DNA of 37,761 nt from Trichococcus ilyis (GTDB lineage Bacteria > Bacillota > Bacilli > Lactobacillales > Aerococcaceae): NCBI RefSeq assembly GCF_900109135.1, contig NZ_FNYT01000029.1, forward strand, positions 1 through 37,761, given 5' to 3'. Both the position numbers and the translations under genes were made by a program. The first letter of the stretch is position 1. Every line of letters starts with the position of its first letter. The notes below the pieces were generated by a model. It saw only the letters and a list, made by a program, of their open reading frames with translations. It made no database searches and was not told where the DNA came from. Positions 1-7,053 of the stretch are shown one piece after another.

Positions 1-274
1 TCAGATGCGGATACTCTTGAAGCCAAGCAACAATCCAATCCTTGTATGGGTCCAATTTCTTCTTCCTCGAACTTAATGAATTGACCCATTCGAAAGCTTC
101 TTCCGGTGTCTTCTCCATGTAGTTATAAACCGTTGTGCGGGATACCTTCAACTGCTTTGCGATTTGTTGGATGGAAAAGCCCCGCTCCTTCATCTGTTGA
201 ATTTCCAAATATAACATTAACTTCTTCTTCACCTTTCGTCCTCCAATAACCTAAGATACCTTTAAAAGTATACA
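1..274 (-). mobile_element. End of an IS21-family insertion sequence
   Basis: The left edge of the window is the 5' end of an insertion sequence read leftward. It contains the start of an istA-like transposase. The outer end is placed near 274, where the minus strand begins TGTATAC; IS21-family ends characteristically start with TG. Immediately beyond it the sequence becomes hsdS coding sequence that lacks its beginning, so the element, or a deletion next to it, removed the hsdS 5' end. The other end and istB lie outside the window, so neither the target duplication nor the full inverted repeats can be seen. Confidence 0.7.
2..232 (-). CDS. istA: IS21-family transposase IstA, N-terminal part (runs off window)
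   Basis: The frame is open from a GTG at 232 to the window edge, giving 77 residues. A GGAGG lies 6 nt upstream of the GTG, which decides the start; this frame begins VKKKLMLYLEIQQMKERGFS. Residues about 17-40 form a helix-turn-helix with the pattern SIQQIAKQLKVSRTTVYNYM, the DNA-binding start typical of IS21-family transposases, followed by a basic SSRKKKLDPYK segment and WLQEYPHL, which resembles the segment before the IstA catalytic region. The DDE catalytic core is outside the window. The alternative is another HTH-bearing transposase such as an IS3-type orfA, but the WLxEYPxL stretch favours IS21. Confidence 0.7.
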   Translation of the reverse strand, partial: MKKKLMLYLEIQQMKERGFSIQQIAKQLKVSRTTVYNYMEKTPEEAFEWVNSLSSRKKKLDPYKDWIVAWLQEYPHL

Positions 275-277
275 GGA

Positions 278-1561
278 TTGGAGATATTCTTTGGTGAAAG
301 TGTTCAATCTTATTCATCGAAAACTGTTCAATTTAGTTTAGCACTGACAAGCGTTGGATTTGGTAAATTCTTAGAAAAAAATTACAAGCATATTTCATAT
401 GAAACATTCAATAAATTGAATTGTACGGAAATAACAACCAATGATTTACTTATAAACCGTCTCATAGGTGATAAGATGCTTGTGACATTACTTCCAGAAA
501 TAAATGGGAAAAAAATAACATCAGTGGATGTTTGTATAATGAAACCCAACCAAGAAGTCTATGATTCGCGATATATGATGTATGCCATGATGTCACCATT
601 ATTTCAAATGCAAGTCATGGCTAAATCTTCCGGTACAACAAGAAAAAGGATAAGTAAAAATAACTTGGTAAAATTATTAATTTCCTTCCCACCGCTCGAA
701 GAACAAAAACGTATTGTCGCAAAAATTGAAGAAATTTTTGCGATTATTAATCAGATCGGCACCAAAAAGGAAGAGGCGCTGTCTATCATCCGAAACATAC
801 GTCAAACAGCTCTTCAAGACGCCATTAGAGGTGTTTTAGTGGAGCAGGAAGAAAATGATGAACCAGCTTCAGTTCTATACGAAAAGATACAGGCTGAAAA
901 AGAACAGCTGGTTATAGAGAAAAAGATTAAGAAAGAAAAACCATTGCTGGAAATTGATAAAAATGAAATTCCATTTGAAATTCCGAAAAATTGGAGATGG
1001 ACTAGATTGGGAGACTTAGGTTTTTTTAAAAAAGGCCCATTTGGAAGTGCATTAACCAAAAGTATATTCGTAGAGGATTCGTTAGAATCTATAAAAGTAT
1101 ATGAGCAAAAGAATGCTATTCAAAGTGATTGTACGCTGGGAGAATACTTTATAACTAAAGACTACTATGAAGAAAAAATGGCATCTAATACAGTTATGCC
1201 CGGAGATATAATAGTCAGTTGTGCAGGAACAATTGGTAAATCGTATATTATCCCAGACGGTGCAAGATTAGGAATTATAAATCAAGCCTTAATGAGGATT
1301 CGGGTTTATACAATTAATAAACAATATTTTAGATTGATTTTTAATCATGTTATTCATACTGATGGAGCTCAAGGAAAAGGTTCCGCCATCAAAAATATAC
1401 CCCCAATGAAAGTGCTGAATAATTTATTAGTCCCTCTTCCTCCACTCGCGGAACAAGAGCGTATTGTCGAAAAAATCGATGAAATCATGGCGATTTGTGA
1501 CCAAATGGAAGCTATTTTCGACGGATCTTCAGAGGTAAAGGAAAATTTTAAAGTAGTATAA
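278..1561 (+). CDS. hsdS: Type I restriction specificity subunit HsdS, 5'-truncated
   Basis: HsdS gives type I restriction-modification complexes their DNA specificity through two target-recognition domains (TRDs) separated by conserved helices. Here the second half is intact: a conserved helix with FPPLEEQKRIVAKIEEIF at about residues 138-155, a linker, TRD2 starting at PKNWRWTRLGDL (about 238), and a closing LPPLAEQERIVEKIDEIM. The first TRD has lost its usual opening, roughly 60-80 residues. The open frame begins at the insertion-sequence end with a TTG that has no convincing ribosome binding site, and an in-frame stop lies at 263-265. No hsdM or hsdR is present. The gene is probably a disrupted remnant; an active truncated half-subunit is possible but not supported. 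Confidence 0.85.
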   Translation: MEIFFGESVQSYSSKTVQFSLALTSVGFGKFLEKNYKHISYETFNKLNCTEITTNDLLINRLIGDKMLVTLLPEINGKKITSVDVCIMKPNQEVYDSRYMMYAMMSPLFQMQVMAKSSGTTRKRISKNNLVKLLISFPPLEEQKRIVAKIEEIFAIINQIGTKKEEALSIIRNIRQTALQDAIRGVLVEQEENDEPASVLYEKIQAEKEQLVIEKKIKKEKPLLEIDKNEIPFEIPKNWRWTRLGDLGFFKKGPFGSALTKSIFVEDSLESIKVYEQKNAIQSDCTLGEYFITKDYYEEKMASNTVMPGDIIVSCAGTIGKSYIIPDGARLGIINQALMRIRVYTINKQYFRLIFNHVIHTDGAQGKGSAIKNIPPMKVLNNLLVPLPPLAEQERIVEKIDEIMAICDQMEAIFDGSSEVKENFKVV

Positions 1562-1571
1562 AACGAAATAT

Positions 1572-1603
1572 CCCCTCCTTATTCTTTGAAGAGGGGTTTT
1601 TCT
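1572..1603 (+). terminator. Rho-independent terminator after hsdS
   Basis: CCCCTC (1572-1577) pairs with GAGGGG (1591-1596) and is followed by a T-rich run, 11 bases after the hsdS stop. It separates the hsdS remnant from the CBASS operon. Confidence 0.85.
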
Positions 1604-1965
1604 GTCTATTCTCAGTAAGAGGTTACTGTTTTTCTTACGATTTTTAAATAATTTCCTTAAACACCCTAATTTCAGGAGAAAAAATCCCAAACTAGTCCTT
1701 TTTATGAAGTAGCTATGAGCAGATATGAAACATAATGCTTAGTGCTTCAAATAGAAGGAGTCTTCATTCTTCTGGAAGAAATGATTCTCAGAGATACCCT
1801 GAATTTTATCAAGAGATTTTACCCTGAATTGTCAGTTAATTCTGAGAACCCTATGTCTGTTCTAAGCACATATACACGAATATGATTCAGAAAAACATCT
1901 TACCTATAGGAATGCGCTACATCTAAAAATAACCATATATAGACATCTAAACAAAAAAAGCAACT
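1604..1965. other. Non-coding spacer with direct and inverted repeats
   Basis: No gene of credible length is seen here. Around 1784-1853 there is an inverted repeat TTCTCAGA ... TCTGAGAA enclosing two copies of ACCCTGAATT. The minus strand reads GGGTTCTCAGAATTAACTG, loosely like the G-rich start of a Tn3-type terminal repeat, so this may be a transposon scar, but no transposase is nearby. From 1920 onward the sequence becomes very AT-rich with repeated ATATATAG before the CBASS promoter. Confidence 0.4.
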
Positions 1966-1973
1966 ATATATAG

Positions 1974-2002
1974 TAGATACTTGGATTTCACACTGTTATA
2001 AT
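1974..2002 (+). promoter_or_regulatory. Predicted promoter of the CBASS operon
   Basis: A perfect TATAAT at 1997-2002 is preceded by TGT, giving an extended -10 (TGTTATAAT). A weak -35, TAGATA at 1974-1979, sits 17 bp upstream. Transcription would begin near 2009, about 44 nt before the CD-NTase start. No clear operator palindrome overlaps it, so basal constitutive expression is plausible. Confidence 0.7.
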
Positions 2003-2052
2003 AGGACCAAAGGAATAATCTGTACTTTAAAAAATGGAGAAGAGGAATATTA

Positions 2053-3021
2053 ATGAATGACTTGTCAAATTTATTTTCTGCTTTCAATAAAAAAATTGTT
2101 TTAACGGATACCTACAAAGAAAATATACGCAGGGGTAGAGAGGCTTTAAGGGAGAAAATCAACGCTTCTTATATCGATAATGGTTTATCAGCACCAAAGC
2201 ACAGCTCACAGGGATCATTTCACATGCATACTGCCATTATGCCAAAAGAAGAGGAGGACTTCGATTTGGATAACGGTGTCTATCTTCAAGGCTATGCAAC
2301 CGATCAAACTAATTGGCCAGCCCCACGTTCCGTACATGATGATATCCTCTCCGCAGTAAAAGGGCATACAAAAGATATTTCTGACAAAGATACTTGTATA
2401 CGGGTGAATTACCAAGACAACTACCATATTGATTTACCTATCTATATTATGGGTAAAGACGACACAGGGAACGACGTCGCTTATCTTGCGCACACTACAA
2501 AAGACTGGCAGATAAGTGACCCTAAAGCTTTATCAGATTGGTTTACGGAGAAAGTAAAGGAACATGGAAAAGTGCTTCGGCGAACCGTAAGATATTTAAA
2601 AGCTTGGACACACCATAATTCAATTAATCTGAAAGGAATCACCATCACTATTCTTGCGTCGGAGTGTTTTTATTCAGATGATAATGACTCCCTTATTTTA
2701 CTCGGAACCATAACGAATATCATCGATCGCTTGGAAGATGATTTTACCTGCTATAAGCCTGTTCGACCGAAGAATGAAGATCTTCTCTCCAGTTATACCT
2801 ACAACGAACAACAAACTCTACTGGAAGATCTGAAAACCCTAAAGAACAAATTTAATGATGCTATATATGACTCCCCAAACGAACGGGAAGCTTCTGAAGT
2901 ATTGAGAGAATTATTTGGCAGCAGATTTCCTTTGGGAAACAGGGAAAATAAAAATGGCGAGGATTACCTAAAAACAAATCAACCGGAAAGTGTGGGTGGA
3001 AAAAATAGACATTACGCTTGA
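2053..3021 (+). CDS. CBASS cyclic-oligonucleotide synthase (CD-NTase)
   Basis: The product is 322 residues, a normal length for a bacterial cGAS/DncV-like nucleotidyltransferase. These enzymes sense infection and make a cyclic di- or trinucleotide that activates a partner effector. The polymerase-beta fold signature is visible: SQGSF at 52-56, then DFDLDNGVYL with metal-binding Asp69 and Asp71, and a third Asp127 in YHIDLPIY. The C-terminal part is helical with a short flexible tail ending in a single Ala, suitable for the C-terminal conjugation performed by Cap2. The start is supported by AGAAGAGG just upstream. The gene overlaps cap2 by 32 nt. Motifs and neighbours make the family assignment strong; the clade and exact nucleotide product cannot be told from sequence alone. 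Confidence 0.93.
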   Translation: MNDLSNLFSAFNKKIVLTDTYKENIRRGREALREKINASYIDNGLSAPKHSSQGSFHMHTAIMPKEEEDFDLDNGVYLQGYATDQTNWPAPRSVHDDILSAVKGHTKDISDKDTCIRVNYQDNYHIDLPIYIMGKDDTGNDVAYLAHTTKDWQISDPKALSDWFTEKVKEHGKVLRRTVRYLKAWTHHNSINLKGITITILASECFYSDDNDSLILLGTITNIIDRLEDDFTCYKPVRPKNEDLLSSYTYNEQQTLLEDLKTLKNKFNDAIYDSPNEREASEVLRELFGSRFPLGNRENKNGEDYLKTNQPESVGGKNRHYA

Positions 3022-4693
3022 AGAGATTAATCAAATATTTCAAGAAAATGGATATCACTCGGTTATCACTGATAACAAAATCGAGCTTTCTCTCGATATA
3101 AGGGAAGAAGAGGTGAAAGTAGAAGTAATTATCCCTGAAGACTATCCATTTTCTTTCTTACAAGTTTACCTAAAGGAGAAAAGTTCTTTAAGTTTTGAGG
3201 TTGCTCACATGATTGTAGGTAACCGCCTATGCCTATTTGAAGAGGCTTCCGATAGGCATGACTATAAAAATTATTCTCAGATTGCTGTAGAAACTTTGCA
3301 GCGGGCACAAGTACTGTTGGAAAACTCCAAAGAAAAAGGTAACCTCTCAGAATATCCCTATGAATTTCTGGACCTTTGGGGAAACAACCAGCCCACGAAA
3401 ATCTACTCGATGCTGGAAGATTATAATTCGCCTACTCTTTTAGATTCCCATTTTTTTGAGACTAGGAATCAGGATATATGCATGGTAGTCAAGAGTCCCC
3501 ACGTGAGTGTGAAATCAATCGTAAATCTTTCTGACAATCTTTCGCTTGTTACAAAAAAATATTGCGAAGTAGCTGCCTATTTACCAGTGGAAGAAACAAC
3601 ATTGGGGAAACCCATTGAGACTATTCAAGATTTATACCAGTTGTTAAAATATGAGGCCTGCTTTCCCTTTTTTCTCAATTTCCTACGCACGCACCATTCT
3701 CCTTCCAAATTTAATTTAATTATTTTAGGAATTAAAAATGAGGAATTGCCGGTTAAGAGTTTAGTGGCTCTAACTATCCCCAGTATGGTATTCCCAAAAG
3801 GAAGGGTAAAAAAGGAAAAAGCTATGAGGGGAATTATAACATTCAATCGAGGGAAAAGAGTCACCCGCTTGAGTGTAGAAGACTTGTCTCATGTGAGGGT
3901 TCTAACTCGTGGAGGAGAGGGTATTCCAGGTAGCGATGCTAAAACAGCCTATGTAGTAGGTTGTGGATCGCTAGGCAGCTTTCTGAGCAAAAGTCTCAGT
4001 GATACAGGGGATTTCTCCAAACTTATCCTGCATGATAATCAATCACTAAAAAGCGAAAATATCGGCCGACATTTGTGCGGCGTGGATAATATGGGATATC
4101 CCAAGTCACTAGCGGTCGCTAGCAGAATAAATGCTAACTATCCATCTATAAAAATTGATACCTATACCCACAGTTTTTATCGAGAACTTCTCGGGAAAGA
4201 CGAAAACCTGACCAAAGAAGAATATAATGTACTAGTAATTGCGACAGGAGACGAAAATATCGAGGAACAAATTATTCAGTTCCTGGAATCCGGAAAAATA
4301 AAGAGACCAACCATAATAGCATGGGTAGAACCATTTTTGGTAGCAGGACATGCCCTGATCTTGAATGACAGGATTGACGAAAAAACAAAAGACTATATTT
4401 TCGATTCCGCAGGAAATATTAAAATTGGAATTACTAGCAATCCTAATCAGTATTCGCGGGCGGAGGCAGGATGTCAAAGTCGTTTTATGCCTTATTCTGG
4501 ATTTGATATGCAGTTATTTACACAAAATTTAGTAGACTATCTAATCAATAGAAAAGGGTTAGAAAAAAACGGTAATTATCACTATTGTTGGATTGGTAAA
4601 ATGAAAGAGGCACGCCATAATGAAATGGATATCCTTCCCAAATGGAGACACCAAGATGATCGATCAGTATCTATACGTAGAATTGATGAATAA
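2990..4693 (+). CDS. cap2: Cap2, E2-E1 ubiquitin-ligase-like CBASS protein
   Basis: Cap2 proteins of type II CBASS prime the CD-NTase by attaching its C-terminus to a target, using a mechanism like ubiquitin transfer. This 567-residue protein has the expected two halves. Residues about 1-130 form an E2-like domain with a candidate catalytic Cys81 in VGNRLCLFEE. Residues about 315-540 form a ThiF/E1-like adenylation domain with GCGSLG at 324-329, Asp349, Arg360 and Asp421 (ATGD), and a candidate E1 Cys495 in AEAGCQSRF. The frame opens with GTG at 2990; a second GTG at 2996 is nearly as good, and both lie inside the CD-NTase gene, so translation is likely coupled. It overlaps cap3 by 38 nt. Confidence 0.92.
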   Translation: MWVEKIDITLEEINQIFQENGYHSVITDNKIELSLDIREEEVKVEVIIPEDYPFSFLQVYLKEKSSLSFEVAHMIVGNRLCLFEEASDRHDYKNYSQIAVETLQRAQVLLENSKEKGNLSEYPYEFLDLWGNNQPTKIYSMLEDYNSPTLLDSHFFETRNQDICMVVKSPHVSVKSIVNLSDNLSLVTKKYCEVAAYLPVEETTLGKPIETIQDLYQLLKYEACFPFFLNFLRTHHSPSKFNLIILGIKNEELPVKSLVALTIPSMVFPKGRVKKEKAMRGIITFNRGKRVTRLSVEDLSHVRVLTRGGEGIPGSDAKTAYVVGCGSLGSFLSKSLSDTGDFSKLILHDNQSLKSENIGRHLCGVDNMGYPKSLAVASRINANYPSIKIDTYTHSFYRELLGKDENLTKEEYNVLVIATGDENIEEQIIQFLESGKIKRPTIIAWVEPFLVAGHALILNDRIDEKTKDYIFDSAGNIKIGITSNPNQYSRAEAGCQSRFMPYSGFDMQLFTQNLVDYLINRKGLEKNGNYHYCWIGKMKEARHNEMDILPKWRHQDDRSVSIRRIDE

Positions 4694-5150
4694 GCAATCT
4701 TTTCCTTACGCTCTTTGTATCCAAAAATCAGCCTTAGATAAAATTGAAGAAGAATATAGCCATGCACGGTACTGGGAAACGGGAGGAGTTCTCTTTGGAA
4801 AAATTTCCCGAAATCGGAAGACTATTTTTATCGATAAGGCGGAATCTATTAAAGGTAAGAAACTCTTCTCTTTAGCATATATAAGAGATGGCAAGAGAGC
4901 GCAAAAAATCATAGATAGTCTATGGCAGGAAACTCAGGGAGAATTAAATTATTTAGGAGAGTGGCACACTCATCCCAATATCCCTCCCACCCCTAGTCAG
5001 AGAGACAAGCTCACAATTTTGGAATTAACTGCCGAAAAAAAGAGCAACTATTTTCCTTATACAATTCTCCTTATTATGGGGAAAGACAAGAGGTTAACGG
5101 TGACCATTTCAACCGAGAAAGGAGTAATTGAATGCACCCCTATTCTGTAG
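4656..5150 (+). CDS. cap3: Cap3, JAB/JAMM isopeptidase of CBASS
   Basis: Cap3 reverses Cap2 conjugation by cutting after the CD-NTase C-terminus. The 164-residue product carries a full JAMM zinc-protease signature: Glu41 in ETGGVLFG and H104-x-H106-(x7)-S114-x-x-D117 in EWHTHPNIPPTPSQRD. I chose the ATG at 4656 because GGAG lies 8 nt upstream at 4644-4647; a longer reading from 4620 would add 12 residues that still overlap cap2. It ends inside the first codons of the next gene (19-nt overlap). RadC-like JAB proteins are an alternative family, but the position behind cap2 makes Cap3 the clear choice. Confidence 0.92.
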   Translation: MIDQYLYVELMNKQSFPYALCIQKSALDKIEEEYSHARYWETGGVLFGKISRNRKTIFIDKAESIKGKKLFSLAYIRDGKRAQKIIDSLWQETQGELNYLGEWHTHPNIPPTPSQRDKLTILELTAEKKSNYFPYTILLIMGKDKRLTVTISTEKGVIECTPIL

Positions 5151-5758
5151 AAAGTATGATTAGAAGCTCTATTAAACTTTATTCCATAACCTTATCTGTT
5201 GTAATCTTCTTAATTCTTGAAGAAACAGGCGTTATAGAAAAGCTCATTAACATTCAAGATACTTACCCAGTGATCTCTGAATTATCTCGTTTTTCATTAT
5301 TTTCTATTGCATTTACCCCCTTTATAATTTATAAAACTCTATTTCTTCTCTTCGATAAATGGTTATGGAAATGGTCTTTCATCAGTAAATGGACAGGGAT
5401 TCCCAATTTAAACGGTTCGTATAAAGGAATATTAATTTCTAGTTTTGATAAAGAAAAGCAGATAGATATGGAACTATGCATTTCTCAAACCTTTACACAT
5501 ATCAGCTTTGTATCAACTTTTGGAGATTCCAGTTCCAATAGTTCTTTAGCCCGAATACTTAGGGATAATGATCTTATCACCTGCCTCGACTTCATCTATG
5601 AGAATCAAAGTGATGATTTTAATGTAGAATCTGGACATCATACAGGTGTTAATCAATTAACTTTCAATAAAAAGAAAAATACACTATCAGGACGCTACTT
5701 TAATGACAGAGGAACTCAACCTAACAAAGGTCGCATTAAATTACAAAGAATAAACTAG
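5132..5758 (+). CDS. cap15: Cap15-like membrane/beta-barrel CBASS effector
   Basis: The 208-residue product has two hydrophobic N-terminal helices (about 13-30 and 52-76), a short KWLWKWSF linker, and a soluble beta-rich half beginning WTGIPNLNGSYKG. The second half shows the Cap15 pattern of an NGSYKG strand, an acidic loop and a late GRYFNDRG...KGRIKLQR segment. In characterised Cap15 proteins the barrel binds the cyclic nucleotide and the helices oligomerise to disrupt the inner membrane. AAAGGAG lies 7 nt before the ATG, inside cap3. The effector is last in the operon, whereas many CBASS operons place it first. Identity rests on domain architecture and context; a related but distinct two-helix effector is possible. 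Confidence 0.82.
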   Translation: MHPYSVESMIRSSIKLYSITLSVVIFLILEETGVIEKLINIQDTYPVISELSRFSLFSIAFTPFIIYKTLFLLFDKWLWKWSFISKWTGIPNLNGSYKGILISSFDKEKQIDMELCISQTFTHISFVSTFGDSSSNSSLARILRDNDLITCLDFIYENQSDDFNVESGHHTGVNQLTFNKKKNTLSGRYFNDRGTQPNKGRIKLQRIN

Positions 5759-5795
5759 AGGTGGCACTTTCCTTGACAGGAAAGTGCCACCTCTA
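5756..5795. terminator. Perfect 18-bp hairpin between convergent CBASS and fic
   Basis: Arms 5756-5773 and 5778-5795 are perfectly complementary with a 4-base loop (TGAC). The left arm includes the stop codon of the effector gene. Neither side has a strict T-run, though the minus side continues into T-rich sequence. It is probably a bidirectional terminator or transcript-stabilising hairpin between the rightward CBASS operon and leftward fic. Confidence 0.6.
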
Positions 5796-5817
5796 GTTAC
5801 TTTAGAACCTATCATTC

Positions 5818-6534
5818 CTAAAAATTTATTTGTTCTTTTTTCATATTCTCAAATGCTTGCATACGCTTCTGCTCTTTTGCTAAAATTTTGTTGGCAAAAG
5901 ACATAAAGCCTCTTAAATCTTGTTTCGCTAGTAATTCAATATAAGTCGCTTTGGTTTCCTTCTCAATAATCAAAGGCGGGAATCCTTCTTGTAGCAATGA
6001 ATAGTTCATTAGCATACGACCTGTACGTCCATTCCCATCAGAAAACGGATGGATCCGTTCAAATTGAATATGTGCATCTAAAATGCTCTCTAATTTTTCT
6101 TCTTCAGTAGCTGCATTCTCCAGCCGGTATTCTAGGTTATCCACCAACTGTTGAATAAGAAATGGCGTTTCCCCTGGTGTAGCTGTTTGGAATTCTGCAC
6201 CTATAATCAGATTGTCGTTTTTTTTGAATTGGCCTTTATCATATTGAAGCCTATCGGTTAAATCGGCGTGGATTTCTTTGATAATGAACACAGAAAGTTT
6301 ATCATTATTCTCTAAATGATCCATTAGGTTAGAAAAAGCTATTTTATGATTTTCAATTTCGTAAAATTCATGTACAGTTGCCCCACCGCTAACGGGCAGT
6401 GTGCCATTCAAAATAATCGAAACAGTCGCAGGCAATGATATCGTATTTCCTTCTATCCCTGCTGAATGGTGGGCAAGACGCACTAGCATGTCATCTAAAT
6501 AGTCTTGTGGTATTTTTTTTAGAAATCCGCTCAC
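5818..6534 (-). CDS. fic: Fic-family protein (predicted AMP-transferase)
   Basis: Fic enzymes usually transfer AMP from ATP to a target-protein hydroxyl. The 238-residue product contains the canonical active-site loop HPFSDGNGRTGR at 162-173 with catalytic His162. Near the N-terminus, SAGIEGN at 24-30 matches the inhibitory-helix motif [S/T]xxxE[G/N], with Glu28 expected to block the ATP site, so this is a self-inhibited, N-terminal-helix type. The start is a GTG with AGGAGGG 8 nt upstream. It converges on the CBASS operon and lies downstream of the partition genes on the same strand, but has its own upstream region with a palindrome at 6563-6590. It may be a toxin-like or regulatory enzyme; the target cannot be inferred. 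Confidence 0.9.
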   Translation of the reverse strand: MSGFLKKIPQDYLDDMLVRLAHHSAGIEGNTISLPATVSIILNGTLPVSGGATVHEFYEIENHKIAFSNLMDHLENNDKLSVFIIKEIHADLTDRLQYDKGQFKKNDNLIIGAEFQTATPGETPFLIQQLVDNLEYRLENAATEEEKLESILDAHIQFERIHPFSDGNGRTGRMLMNYSLLQEGFPPLIIEKETKATYIELLAKQDLRGFMSFANKILAKEQKRMQAFENMKKEQINF

Positions 6535-6562
6535 AAAGACAACCCTCCTCTTCTCCCCATAA

Positions 6563-6590
6563 TGTTAAAATGTTATTTACCATTTTAACA
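6563..6590. promoter_or_regulatory. Palindromic operator upstream of fic
   Basis: TGTTAAAATG and CATTTTAACA form perfect 10-bp arms around 8 bases. The palindrome sits 29-56 bp upstream of the fic GTG, and the minus strand contains TAAAAT/TAACAT elements that could serve as a -10. A repressor, perhaps the Fic protein with a partner or the RHH protein encoded upstream, could bind here. Confidence 0.5.
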
Positions 6591-6676
6591 CCATTCATTT
6601 TCTATCTTTTCTAAGTTCATGATAAATATTTTTCGAATTTATATAGGGCCTAACCTATTTGTAGTGAAGTTAAACT

Positions 6677-7021
6677 TTATTTTTTATTCTTACGATTATA
6701 GACTTCGATCAATGTCTTTAATTCTCGCCTTTCGTCGGTGGTCAGAGAAGCTTCGTAATTATCTAGTAAGGTTTCCAAAAGCTCATTTACACTATCCATA
6801 CCAAAAGAAGTTACAATTGCATTGAGTCTGTTAGAAGTCATAGCAGAACACCGGATTGTGGTTGTTTTTTCGGAAGTTTTTATTCTCTTAGGAATAACTT
6901 TAGCTTCTGGAGTAGCGTCCTCTGTAACAGTATATATTGAGTTTCTATCAAATATTTCCTTAGGTTTAATATCCGCTCCCCTTTGAAGGGAAGAATTCTT
7001 TTTAATCAGTTCTTTTGCCAT
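6677..7021 (-). CDS. Partition DNA-binding protein, ribbon-helix-helix type (ParB analogue)
   Basis: This small basic protein follows parA in the same direction, the usual place for the centromere-binding partner in type Ib-like plasmid partition operons. The C-terminal half, beginning TTTIRCSAMTSNRLNAIVTS, has the look of a ribbon-helix-helix domain (beta strand, then two helices to about LLDNYEASL). The N-terminus is polar and probably contacts ParA. I prefer the ATG at 7021 (114 residues) because GGAG precedes it by 9 nt; the ATG at 7036 has AGGA directly against it. It likely binds the octameric repeats upstream of parA. The link to those repeats is inferred from position and from pAD1 RepB/RepC. 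Confidence 0.75.
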   Translation of the reverse strand: MAKELIKKNSSLQRGADIKPKEIFDRNSIYTVTEDATPEAKVIPKRIKTSEKTTTIRCSAMTSNRLNAIVTSFGMDSVNELLETLLDNYEASLTTDERRELKTLIEVYNRKNKK

Positions 7022-7053
7022 ATTTTGATTCTCCATTCCTAATGTTGGGGGGA

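Noticed and set aside
278-1561. Functional complete hsdS
   Set aside because: The first recognition domain lacks its beginning and the start codon lies at the insertion-sequence boundary without a good ribosome site.
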